From Kwoniella bestiolae CBS 10118 (taxonomy: Eukaryota; Basidiomycota; Tremellomycetes; Tremellales; Cryptococcaceae): 64,000 nucleotides of DNA. The stretch is from positions 372,001 to 436,000 of the forward strand of contig NC_089246.1 in assembly GCF_000512585.2 (NCBI RefSeq). The letters are read 5' to 3'. Shown here piece after piece: positions 33,898 through 43,884 of the stretch (positions are counted from its first letter, which is position 1; each line of letters begins with the position of its first letter). The notes under the pieces were generated by a model. That model ran no database searches. It saw only the letters and a program-made list of their open reading frames with translations, and had not been told where the DNA came from. The translations under genes and the position numbers were made by a program.

Positions 33898-34533
33898 CTA
33901 CAACGGAAAAGAGTTTACTCTTGAATGCACATCGGGAATTACTCTCCCCATTCTCCGTCGAACCTCCAAAGTCCCAGCCCCGCGCAAGAGCAGCAAGTGA
34001 GATACGGATGATTCATCTGGATCTGATTCTGTACATACACCTGGGTTGGTCAGAGGTATAAGTATGGTACGTCCAAGTTCCACTTCAGCCTCTTTCACCT
34101 CATTATCAGGTAGAGTCAATTTCGTGATATGGCTTTTAGGGCGGCGTCGTGGTTGTTTATCCAGCATATTGGACATTTTGCTCATCTCCTCATCGGTGGG
34201 GTTGTAGGTCCGTAGATTGTTTTGAGTCCAATTGATCATGGGCCATTGGGCTTCGACCGAATATCCAGTTTCAGAGAAAGGATTCATGGGGACGAGGACG
34301 ACCTTGTCACTGAAAGATACTTGCGCTGCCCTCCAGAGCGAGTACTTTGTATATCCATGTATGTTTTTTCCCAGCACTGCTGAAGTGATCGGATGGTCGG
34401 CTGTCTCGTAGGGGTCAATACAGACGGTCGGGGGTAGCTCGGTGGCTGGGGAGATACGGGAAAGCGTGCAAGTGGCATCTACGGAAAAACACGTTGTGCG
34501 ATCAGCGTGGAGAGTAGGAAATTGCGAGGTCAT
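33898..34533 (-). CDS. Unknown protein, intronless family copy B
   Basis: 211 residues in one exon. I do not recognise a known domain. The start at 34533 is chosen over an ATG further up (34596) because MTSQFPTLHADRTTCFS then aligns with MTSDSEFPDIHADDTMCLT of copy A. Family blocks: LGKNIHGYTKYSLWRAAQVSF then VVLVPMNPF; VEAQWPMINW; YNPTDEEMSKMSNML; second-half strands ITKLTLPDNEV, GRTILIPLTNPG and SHLLLLRGAG, which correspond to TTLTLNRKYT, GFTLLVPLDPSL and SNFLLLDEDV of copy C. The two halves look alike (strand, then xxVPLxP, then an acidic helix), hinting at an internal duplication. TATA at about -123 and several CAAAGGATC-like sites upstream. It sits head-to-tail with copy C, about 0.75 kb away. 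Confidence 0.7.
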   Translation of the reverse strand: MTSQFPTLHADRTTCFSVDATCTLSRISPATELPPTVCIDPYETADHPITSAVLGKNIHGYTKYSLWRAAQVSFSDKVVLVPMNPFSETGYSVEAQWPMINWTQNNLRTYNPTDEEMSKMSNMLDKQPRRRPKSHITKLTLPDNEVKEAEVELGRTILIPLTNPGVCTESDPDESSVSHLLLLRGAGTLEVRRRMGRVIPDVHSRVNSFPL

Positions 34534-35281
34534 TTGCAGTCGTGCGGCTCGGTATGTGGTGATACTGGATGGGCTCAAAATGTACACGAAAGACAAAGAA
34601 GAAAGAGAAAGAGAAAAGCAAGGAGATTCATCGTTTGGTCTCTTCTACCGGTGTATATATATGTGATGTACGGTATATCCTGCTGAACTGCAGTGTGGCA
34701 AAGGATCAAGGGAGAAGGGGCGTTTCAGTCGTCTTAGATCCTTTGTAGACGATGACGCGATGACGGTTTGGACGCGATCCTTTGCGAAGAAAGAGGGCCC
34801 GAGTTCATGATCACACATGGGATTCGAGGGGAGTGGCAAAGAGACGTATGTACCAGCTTACAGATCATCGTTTTATTAGATTGCGCAGTCTATATGAGGT
34901 TGTAACATCAGAGAGATCGCTGCATCGGTACGGTACATAGGAATCAGGAGAAATACATCATAGTCGGAGGGAAATCGTGCGTTGCGTTGATCGAATCAGG
35001 TCTCAGATAATTTCGGATGATCGGAGCGTTGTGTAGAAAAACATAATCAACCCTATTCATTATGAAGATGATTCATACTGAAAAAATGTCATGATTTCAC
35101 TTGAACGTGTCGAATTGTACGGACCACGAGCTAAGTGTACTCTAGCTTCATTCCCCCGAAACGGTCAAGGAAGGTATCAATGCTCAGATCGATCTTTCTC
35201 CCCTCGATGAACAAACCTATCCCACATGTGGCTTGCACGTTCTCTGATGCTCTTGGTACTCCCTGTTTTACGCTGATCCCT
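34534..35281 (-). promoter_or_regulatory. Promoter of copy B and 3' region of copy C
   Basis: 748 bp without a gene. On the minus (sense) strand the TATA box TATATATA is at about 34661-34654. CAAAGGATC-type sites lie at 34733-34747 (TACAAAGGATCTAAG) and 34775-34788 (TTCGCAAAGGATCG), and an opposite-facing CAAAGGATCAAG is at 34699-34710. The rest (34870-35280) shows nothing. Confidence 0.5.
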
Positions 35282-36058
35282 CTATTCATTCGGTGTATCC
35301 TCTACGGAACCTTGTGAGCCAGAATGCAGACCCAATGTCTCCGATCCCCCGTACCAGGTCATATCATCGTCACGCATTAGTCCATACGGTCGATAACCGT
35401 AAGAAGTGACTTTCCCTTTGAATACCTGTTGACGCTTCTCTGCATTGATGTCGACGTCCTCATCCAGGAGGAGGAAGTTCGACTGTCTGGCACCGCTGAA
35501 CCAGTTTTCCTGCCGAGAGAGCGAGGGATCTAAAGGAACGAGTAAAGTGAATCCTGGTCTCACGACCGCTCGGACATCCTTTGTATACTTTCGGTTGAGC
35601 GTCAGAGTGGTATCATGAGATTGAGGATTCGTTCGCTCACGGAGGGGGTCCCGCCTTTGTTCGTCTTTGATGAACTCTGACATTCGTTTTGACTGTTCGG
35701 CCGACGGGTAATAAGGCTTAGTGACCCGATTACTGTAGTCCATCATTTGCCATTTTGATCCAACTTCGACATCGCCATCGCCAGAAGGGGCACTAGGAAC
35801 AAACATGGTCTTTGCTGGTCCTCCCAATAATAGCGAAACCTCATTTCCTCGATAGAGATGATAAGTCATCGAGGGACTTAGATTGTCTCCCAGAGCGAAG
35901 AGGGGGATTGGGACGTGACCAGGGTCTCCCTCCGAAACTGGCTGGAGAGTGACGCATTGCGAAGGTCCGGGATCATCCACCAGAGAGACTTGGAAGGTGC
36001 CGCGAATCCAGGGATCCCCGAACGGTCTACAAGTGATCTCTGGTAATTTTAAAGTCAT
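35282..36058 (-). CDS. Unknown protein, intronless family copy C
   Basis: 258 residues in one exon; longest of the family, with a C-terminal extension of about 45 residues (GMRP-free, Gly/Asp/Ser-rich, ending EDTPNE). Family blocks are LFALGDNLSPSMTYHLYRGN then EVSLLLGG and MFVPSAP; VGSKWQMMDY; PYYPSAEQSKRMSEFI; and the second-half strands TTLTLNRKYT, GFTLLVPLDPSL, SNFLLLDEDVDI. It has diverged most from A and B at the N-terminus (LPEITCRPFGDPWIRGTFQVSL). No membrane segment, signal peptide or catalytic motif was seen. A TATA box (TATAAA, minus strand 36176-36171) lies about 118 bp upstream, and a GCAAAGGTCC site at about 36289-36279 lies further up. Confidence 0.7.
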   Translation of the reverse strand: MTLKLPEITCRPFGDPWIRGTFQVSLVDDPGPSQCVTLQPVSEGDPGHVPIPLFALGDNLSPSMTYHLYRGNEVSLLLGGPAKTMFVPSAPSGDGDVEVGSKWQMMDYSNRVTKPYYPSAEQSKRMSEFIKDEQRRDPLRERTNPQSHDTTLTLNRKYTKDVRAVVRPGFTLLVPLDPSLSRQENWFSGARQSNFLLLDEDVDINAEKRQQVFKGKVTSYGYRPYGLMRDDDMTWYGGSETLGLHSGSQGSVEDTPNE

Positions 36059-37604
36059 ACTGCTTGTGGATTGACTGGTAAAAGGCTGTTTCAGGATGTC
36101 TTGAATGATTTGCAGACAGGAAGAAAGGCGAGGGAGAGATCTGTTCGTTTTCTCTTATTTTGCCTTCTACTTTATAGTCTGATTGGCGGCCGTTCTCGCC
36201 AATACATACCAGTATGAACTGCTTCAGGCATACCGTTTCCTTTGAGAAGCAGCTCCACAGCATCGAAGCCCTTCTGGGGACCTTTGCGAACGACGAACAA
36301 AGTAGCAGTCAGGATGTTGTAAGTGCACGGGATAAGGGAGGTGCAGTGCAGGGGCAGCGAGGATGATAGGAAGGCTCTCGTTCGCACCTGTTTGAGACGT
36401 GTGTGAAAATTGTCGTCCTTTGATTTATGACGTCTCTCACTTCTATTGTTACTGATCGGAACTACTCTATGATTTCATACAGAGCATTGGCTCCAATGTC
36501 CATTCTCCCATGACGATGACGCCGACTAGCCAGCCCGCTGCGAGTCAGGGGGCTAGACCGACTGAGGATATCAGGCCCTTCTATCCTTGCTGCAATTGGT
36601 GCAATGAGGTTTACAGAACAAGAGTGGCATAAATCAGCTGAGTCGGTATATGTCAAGTGTTGAGAGCGTTGGACTAAAGCAAGCTCTCGGAGGGGATTGT
36701 ACCACTGCGTATCTGAACTCTACCCAGCTATACATATTTTGAGGCAATTGGATCGTTGTCAGATCTCAAACTCCTCCAAGCGAGCTCTTTTCATTTGATC
36801 TGACGCCCATCACTCGTATACGCTGATTAAGCAAGGATGCCGATTATCTCATCCGTTCGTTCGATGCTTGCCGTGTTCGCTTGATTGAGTATTGGCTTGT
36901 TTGTACGATATAGGATTACCCCCATACAACACGATGTGACCTGAGTCGAAGGTATCGGATGACCCAGAAGGCTTAGCTTCAAAATTGTTTACTGTTTGAA
37001 TTGCCATTGTGTAATAAGTAGTGATCTCGAGCAGGCTTCATGATGAGCCGGGAATGGAAATTGTCCCCTATCCACACAAAAACGGTCAAATGTCTTAATC
37101 CTTCTAATTTGAGTTGTGGACTGCCGTAAGGCGAGAGTCTGGGTTGCGCATCGATGATGAACAACGAGACTAGTGTCACTATACTCGCCATTTAAGCCTG
37201 GATCTACCTCGCCCACGTGAATGTGAGCAGCATTTTCTGGATCATGCCCTCAACAGCTTCCTGCATGAAGGCAGTGTGTAACGCTCAAATCCCGGGTGCG
37301 GTATGAAAACTCAGTTGTCACGGATACGATGCCTATCGTGTCAGGTCACTCTGTATCACTCACCGCCTCTTGCTTTTCACCATTGGGGTCGATATAGAAA
37401 AACTATCAATCTGCAGGCTAAGGTGACTGGTGTGGGTCGTTTTCCACGAATCAGTAACGCGTGCAAACGTCTGCAAATGATTATATACATATAATTCCAT
37501 TAAAGAAGATATGACTCTCAATCCTTCTGGCACGTCCTTCAATTACACACACTCTTACAATCCCTACGTGTTCATCTTTTCTCACTGCTATACCCCTCAC
37601 TCCT
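36059..37604. other. Gene-poor stretch of 1.5 kb upstream of copy C
   Basis: The first 250 bp is the promoter of copy C, including the TATA box at 36171-36176 (minus strand). From about 36400 to 37560 only short frames of up to 75 codons occur on either strand, none with recognisable composition. The end is the 3' UTR of the alanine aminotransferase gene. Confidence 0.5.
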
Positions 37605-39626
37605 TCACTTGTACTTCTCCATAAACTCATTATGGAACTTCTCAAACCTCCCCACGAACTCTTTAGTCTCGGGACAAAGGGCGGTAACTCGAATGTGGTA
37701 TGTACCGGGTTCTTGACCGAATCCTGATCCCGCTACCGCGCAGATACCAGTTGCGTCTGCGGTCAGAGCAAGATTAGCATTACTCGAATAAGGGAATGGT
37801 CAATCCCAGGAGCAGAATCAAGAGCAAAATGGGATGATCGTAAAATGTCTTGGCCTGTGGTCCCAAGAAGAAAAGCATATGGAGGTTGTCATGAGATTAG
37901 AAGGTGGAAGTTGCAAAAAGTCACCACTCACCCAATAAATCCAAAGCATACATCACATCCGCCTCTTTCCCTCTCTTCTTAGCCTCCTCAATCGCCTTCT
38001 GAGGCATCTGAATCTTGGGGAACAAATACATAGCTCCCTCGGCGGGGTTACAAGATACTCCCGGAAGGTTGTTGAAATGCTCTGCCATGAGGTACGAACG
38101 TTCTTTGAGGTTGTTATGGATCAGGGAGGTTTCTTCTTTCCATAGAGGGTAGGATTCCGAGTTCTTAGGTGGAGGGGAGACCATGAGATCTACACCGATC
38201 TGTAAGTTGGAGGAATTAGCATTGATCACTGAAAGGACGATATGGACATCAACCGGTTTGAGTGAGACACGTAGAATTTGTATATGTAAGTGGGACATGA
38301 AATACCCACCTGACCTGATACAGGCGGACACAGCGTTACACTAGCCATCTTATAAACCTGTTCCATAACCTGCCCATCAATATTCACACACTCGAAATAA
38401 CCACCCCTCCTTCCGCATTCCCCAGAGACACCCTTCGAGATCGAATGGAACGAGACCAGTTCGACAGAGTTGGCAATATGTTCAGGCATGGATCTGAGCA
38501 CCTTCTTGAAGGAGATGAAAGGTCGATGAGATGGGTCGTAGATGTTGGTCTGGTATACCTCGTCCGCAAGAAGTACGATTCCCTCTTCATAGCAGAGATG
38601 AACAACAGCTTCCATAGCTTCTTTCGAGAGACAAGCACCAGTTGGATTACCTGGGTTTATAATTACCAGTGCCTTTACGGGAGTACCCTTCGACTTGGCT
38701 TCTGAGACTGCTGAGAGTAAAGTGTCGTGGTCCATTGACCAGTCTCGTTCTTCGGAGAGGTAGTATGGTAATGGTTCGGCATTGAGGTAGGCCAGGGTAG
38801 CGGTGTAAAGGGGATATTGGGGGATGGGGATCATACAGCCGTCGCCTTTTTGTAAAGCGATGGAAAGGATGGAGGAAACACCGGCGGAAGCTCCAGCAGT
38901 GAGGTAGATGGATTCGGGGTCGGCGGGGTAACCATCTCGTTCTGTATACCAAAAAAGACACCGATGTCAGCTACCATCACAAATCACAATCGATCACTGG
39001 ATTTTAATGCAGAGTGATGCTTATATGGTATGAGAGATAGCCAGGCGTCGTGGTGCAAGATGTTATACGAATCTGATCAAGCCAGAGACGAAATACCACT
39101 CACCTTCGATAAACTTCGCAACCCTCTTCCTAATAGCCAACACACCCTTAGAATGCGTATAAGCCCCCACACTCCCAATCTCGCCATACAGACTCTTCGC
39201 TCGCTCAATAACATCCTTAGGATATATCTTCTCCGCCAACTCTCGGTGCTGCTCGAATAAATCGGGATACTCCAATAACGAGATGATCTGTCTCCAGTAT
39301 GTCAGGGGTTTCTGGTTCAATCCTTTTTGTTGGGGATTACCGATATTGGCAGTTACGACGTGTTTGAACGGTAAGCCGTGATCGAGCGTCTCGACGTTGG
39401 TGGTGTTTGATCCGCTCGATGGACCGGGGGAGGCGAGTTGTTGGGTGTATTTGTCTGCTTTGAGGGCGAGTTCTCCACGGACGGCATAGTGTACATCGAG
39501 GATTGAGGGGTTGATAGATTTCAGGTTGAGCGCTGGACCACGGGGTGTCATTGTGCTGTGTATTGATCGCTTGGTGGTTAGTCGAGTGACTGGTCTGGAG
39601 AGTCCACGGACGAGGGTGGGTGACAT
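37605..39626 (-). CDS. ALT1: Alanine aminotransferase (glutamate-pyruvate transaminase), probably mitochondrial
   Basis: 524-residue PLP enzyme interconverting alanine + 2-oxoglutarate and pyruvate + glutamate. Exons (minus): 39626-39104, 38941-38310, 38199-37932, 37756-37605. Fold-type I class I/II features: NIGNPQQKGLNQKPLTYWRQ, YTHSKGVLAIRKRVA, GASAGVSSILSIALQKGD, VIINPGNPTGACLS, VLLADEVYQTNIYD, and the PLP lysine at about residue 344 in SFHSISKGVSGECGRRGGY. The last exon encodes GSGFGQEPGTYHIRVTALCP with the substrate-binding Arg. The first 25 residues (MSPTLVRGLSRPVTRLTTKR) are basic, hydroxylated and lack acids, a likely mitochondrial presequence. An internal Met at MTPRGPALNL could give a cytosolic form. 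Confidence 0.94.
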
Positions 39627-41218
39627 TGTGAGGATCGATAGATAGATGCGAGTGATTCAAGGTATTGAGGGGGAAGGTTGAGGAAAAAATCAACGTCGAG
39701 GGAATGATCGGCGAGCGTGTGGTAGTTGCCCGATGGAAGGGAGGTCGATCGAGTCGAGTCGAGTAAAGTGAAGATATATGTAAGAAGTCGGGTGGAGGAG
39801 AGTGGGGCCAAGGATGGGAAATGCTTATCAGCACAAGTGCACAAACAGACGATGTCAAAGATAAGGAATCAAGGATGATAGTAGTTGTCCAAGTAAACGG
39901 GGCTAGGATCATTTCATGTGTGTGTAACCGACTCAAACTCACCAAAATTCAAGTGCTAATTAGATCTCGGTTAATCGTAATCGTAATCAACGCACGGTGC
40001 TCCGCCTGACTGACTCGTTTAGGCTGATTAGGAATAAAACGTATATGTGTCGCTATTCGGCTAAGACCGTTTTGGAATTCGATTAGCTTCTGATTACAAG
40101 GTGAGTTGTAGCTAGGAGGATATGGGTGAAGTATCTGGTGTCAAGAAGATGTAGGGTAGAGGTATAACAATCACTGATAGATATACAACGATAAGCAAGT
40201 GTGAGTCGATAAAAGCTACTAGTAATAACGAGAAGAACAAAACAAAGGTTAAGATGAGGAATGTCACAAGATACAGAGTGAGTACTCGTACCATGGCATG
40301 ATTACCGGATTTGACCGGTTCAAGGGACCGAGCCTGCCGAGAGAATGGGAGAAAGTGTTACTCACCTGAGTCACTCAGGAATGGAAGATGATTTGAACTG
40401 TAGTGTAGTCGATGTGGGAATAAGGATGGAGGAAAGAGCTATGGGATACAGGATAACCTTATATACACCCGTATCTCAGCAGCATCTCCCGACTCGACTG
40501 CCAAGTGTACTATGTCGTCAGGTGGTCCTTAATAGCCATAAAAGCGAGTCAACCCGATAAGAGTACCCATCCATCCTTTGAGGGTTGTTCTATACACACA
40601 CCGCAACAACAGAAGACCCGTTTGAAGCTCAGACTGGAAGGTGTAAGATCTCAAAACCCTTTCATCCCTGGGTACGTATCATCATCATGGCTTATCACGA
40701 TAAGGATACTGGCGGGCAGACTCCGCACTGCGTGTCGATGGTATCAGGCTTGAGCGGCATTGGTGCGTCGGACACATACCGCGCACCATCGAGCCATTTT
40801 TTCCAACATGACTACACTTAGCTTGTTATCTTAGAACATTTGTGGGTTGTAGCAGGAATAGCGTATCATGATACATGTAAGATAAGCGTAAAGTCATGAT
40901 TGCGCCGAGGCAAAGCAAGGAATGGAAATGGGGTTGTGGGATAGTCTCTTTTATTCGGTGTATCGGAACTCAGAGGATGAGTGACCCTACTTATCGTTAT
41001 CGGAAAAGATTGGGGGTTGTGACTCCACATATGAGAAGAGGCCAGTGACAGTCATGATACGAGATGACATCTTGACAATGATTATACAGTACATACAACT
41101 GAGCTCAGACGACAACACAACTCCACTTCTTCCCTTTCCTCAACTGTAAAACTGGTATGACCTTTTCGTATGGTATCATCCCATCTTGACGAACTATATG
41201 CACCGTGATTCTAAAGGA
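39627..41218. other. Intergenic, 1.6 kb, with one hydrophobic small ORF
   Basis: Promoter of the aminotransferase gene on the left and 3' UTR of the MGNC gene on the right. The only notable frame is minus 40294-40112, 60 codons from an ATG, almost wholly hydrophobic (LYLVTFLILTFVLFFSLLLV); it is listed as a finding, not as a gene. Confidence 0.5.
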
Positions 41219-41921
41219 TTAATTCCACTCGCCTCGATCCTGACACATCGATGCACATCAGCGAACGCGTCTCCTGCCATCCCTTGAACCGTATAGGTCC
41301 GTATGATTTGACTGCGAATCCCACGCAAACTCACCATCATCCGTTGATCGTTATTCTGCGTACTGGCTTTACTCCTATTCTCAGCGGCCAACTTCGCAGA
41401 TAATTGACCTGCCTTCGGATTTGACGCGTTGACGCCTTTGCTCTGGGACTGTATGGTGCAGTTATCAGCTCTGAACTATGTGATGGAATGACAGGGGACA
41501 ACGAATATAACCGATCAGTCACATAACATGTCTGAACCTAAACGATCGTACACCCTCTTGACCTCTGTCATCTATCTAAGTAGAGATAACACTCCGTCCG
41601 TAGCTCGACCATACACCAACGATACCTTCTTTCCCAGATCCTCGTTCGATGAATGGAGATGAATCCCAAACTCACAGCCTTAGCCCTCTCCTCAGCAGCT
41701 TTCAAAGCCCTCTCCCTCGGATCCCCTCCTCCCACTTCTGCTCCCGGTGACCCACCTATACTCCCTCCCAATGTCCTCGGTGGATCGTTATTGGTCTTGC
41801 CTCTTGTAGACAGCTGCTGCTGCTGAGGGGTCGGACGTGACGCAGGGGCCGAACCGAGCTTCTGTCCTTGGCCATGCTTGTGAGATGGTTGAGAGGAAGG
41901 GTCGGAGAAGCAGTTTCCCAT
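41219..41921 (-). CDS. Small MGNC-type protein, putatively N-myristoylated
   Basis: 126-residue protein. Exons (minus): 41921-41676, 41448-41335, 41239-41219. The N-terminus MGNCFSDPSS has Gly2, Cys4 and Ser6, fitting N-myristoylation plus palmitoylation, so it is likely tethered to a membrane. Then comes a Gln/Ser/Gly-rich stretch and an Ala/Lys/Arg-rich helix (RERALKAAEERAKASQSKGV) followed by NPKAGQLSAKLAAENR. Small fungal proteins with this layout exist, but I know no assigned function. The last exon (GATCGAGGCGAGTGGAATTAA, ending DRGEWN) is the least certain part; an alternative terminal exon near 41100-41130 would read LRKGKKWSCVVV. Confidence 0.65.
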
Positions 41922-42542
41922 TGTGCGTTTGTGCGTCGAGTTGGTATCAGAGATGTGAAGGGCGAGGTTGAAATGGAGGGTATTCGTGAGGACGATGAGT
42001 GTATGACGATAGTTGTTACGAAGAGGACCGACGGGATGTAAACAAAGGATTTTGGGATTCCTGGGAATTGTCGATGATAGCAGTGTAAATGCTGTGCCGG
42101 GCGGCGATCGTGCTTCTGACCGTTATATGATCAATGCGATATAGACCGAGGATGGAAGAGCTGCTACTGCGAAGATGGAGCATACGAGTTCATCGTTGGT
42201 AGTGACATAGCCCATTGCCATCTCACACTTGCCAAGACAAACATCAGTAGCTGCGGTCATATTACGTAATTGGAAGACATCATGGGTATTATGGAAAATT
42301 CGATACGATACATGATCATGGACTGAGATGTGAATTGTAAAATACTAAATACTATAATACGATATTATCCTTGATAAGTAGATGCAAACGTATTGGACAT
42401 AACTGGTGAAACCACTATCATCCATCTCTTCGTCGCCTCCCTGATATTCCAAACTGCCTCTCAGCAATCTGCTTACTAGTTCTTCTCTTCTACTAATCTG
42501 CCTATCACTTCTCTTCAATTCATCCATTCCTCCTCAGTGCAC
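41922..42542. other. Intergenic between MGNC gene and TOM20
   Basis: 621 bp: promoter of the MGNC gene and the 3' UTR of TOM20. No supported feature. Confidence 0.55.
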
Positions 42543-43470
42543 CTACGCCTCCTCGCTCACCTTCTCCCAATCAGTCCCACTCCCTTGACTTGCGCTAGCG
42601 CTCGTTGGACTGGGAGCCTCTCCACCGACGGGCGAAGCGTCATCTATATCCGATACGGAAGCCTGAGGAGGAGCGGGGATGGCGGTTGATCCCGATGCGG
42701 ATCCTGCGGCGGCAGCGCCTGAGAGGGAGGTGAGTTCGATGAGGAGGGCCCAGACTGGTGGGGGGACTACTCTTTGGTAGACTGTGTGTAGAAAGATGAT
42801 TAGCGTTCGTACATGATATCAGGGAGGGGAGCAAGATGAAGATCGAAGATAAAGTACGAGTTGCGGGAAGTTATCTTTGTTTTTGACTGGAAGAGGGAAG
42901 GTACGACTTACTACCTAAGAGTTCTAAAGGTTGAGGGTAAACTCTCAAAGCTCTGTAGAAGTGCGAAGCGGATTTGACGTGGTACTCTGGTCCCATCGTA
43001 GCTGTCTTTTCACCCTCGGCAACTTGTTCTTGGAAGTAGGCTTCCTGTTGTTCTGGCGAGGTAGGGGGAGCTTCAAGTTGGATTTGAACGAGGGCTTCAC
43101 GGAGTAACTATTCGAGTATGAAATGATATCAGCTTGACTGTCCTCACAGTGGATCCAGCCGGATCTGAGTCGGACTCACCTTGGAATTCCTCTCTTTCTC
43201 AGCTTTCGACTGAGCTTCAGCAGCCACAGCCAATTTCTTGTGTTGCTTTTCTAGAAACATAGCACACCATGTATCAGTAAGACCAACGCTCCTTCTTTCA
43301 AGCCCTCAAGCTTGAATGCTTGTGTTCAGATGGATATACCCACTCAATCCCTTTCTGAATTCCGAAGAATGTCTCCTCATATAATCAAAGTAGACTGCAT
43401 ATCCCAAGAACCCGGTGACTGCTACTGCCGCTGTGGCTCCTGCGATTCGGATGGGTGTTGATGCTGACAT
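42543..43470 (-). CDS. TOM20: Mitochondrial import receptor subunit TOM20
   Basis: 209-residue outer-membrane receptor that binds presequences and hands precursors to Tom22/Tom40. Exons (minus): 43470-43344, 43250-43180, 43107-42915, 42781-42543. N-terminal anchor IRIAGATAAVAVTGFLGYAV (residues 7-26) is followed by FDYMRRHSSEFRKGLKKQHK. The TPR-like core reads LREALVQIQLEAPPTSPEQQ, EAYFQEQVAEGEKTAT, SASHFYRALRVYPQPLELL and VYQRVVPPPVWALLIELT, all hallmark Tom20 blocks. The start (MSASTPIRIAG) is chosen because upstream frame residues do not resemble Tom20. The tail is Ala/Ser-rich and acidic. Divergent to URK1 with 414 bp between. Confidence 0.95.
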
Positions 43471-43884
43471 TGTTGTAGTATACCAGGGTTCAAGATGATG
43501 TATTAAGGTAGTATGATTTGATGGTGATGCTTCGAATGCTATGTATGATGTATAATTCTGACCAACTTTTGCTCGTCGATGAACAATAGAATCAAGCGGT
43601 GACGGAATGGTCCCCTGCTGTGACAAGTTGAAAATGAAATAATACCGTATGTGGCATCCTATTCCTCAACTAGCTGTTCACGTGGTCTACACATGATATC
43701 GGTTATACCCGTTTTGTTCGGTTGAGAGATTGATCCGGTTATCAGTGCGAGTGAGTTGGTGTGTGTGACGAAGCAAGATTCAGATGATAAGTTTGAGCTA
43801 GAAGCACATACTCCTCCTATTTACCTTTGTATCAGATTCACCTATCCCACTGACCAACTCATCAGCTGAATTGACCATCTCACA
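43471..43884. promoter_or_regulatory. Divergent promoter region, TOM20 / URK1
   Basis: 414 bp between start codons. No obvious TATA box or repeat recognised. Confidence 0.4.

Noticed and set aside
34534..34596. Upstream in-frame ATG extending copy B by 21 residues
   Set aside because: Alignment with copy A begins at the internal Met (MTSQ versus MTSD), and the extension would leave only about 60 bp to the TATA box, against about 120 in A and C.
36400..37560. Possible further decayed copy of the A/B/C family
   Set aside because: All frames on both strands were read for the LGxN, VExxW and YxPSxxE blocks; none was found.
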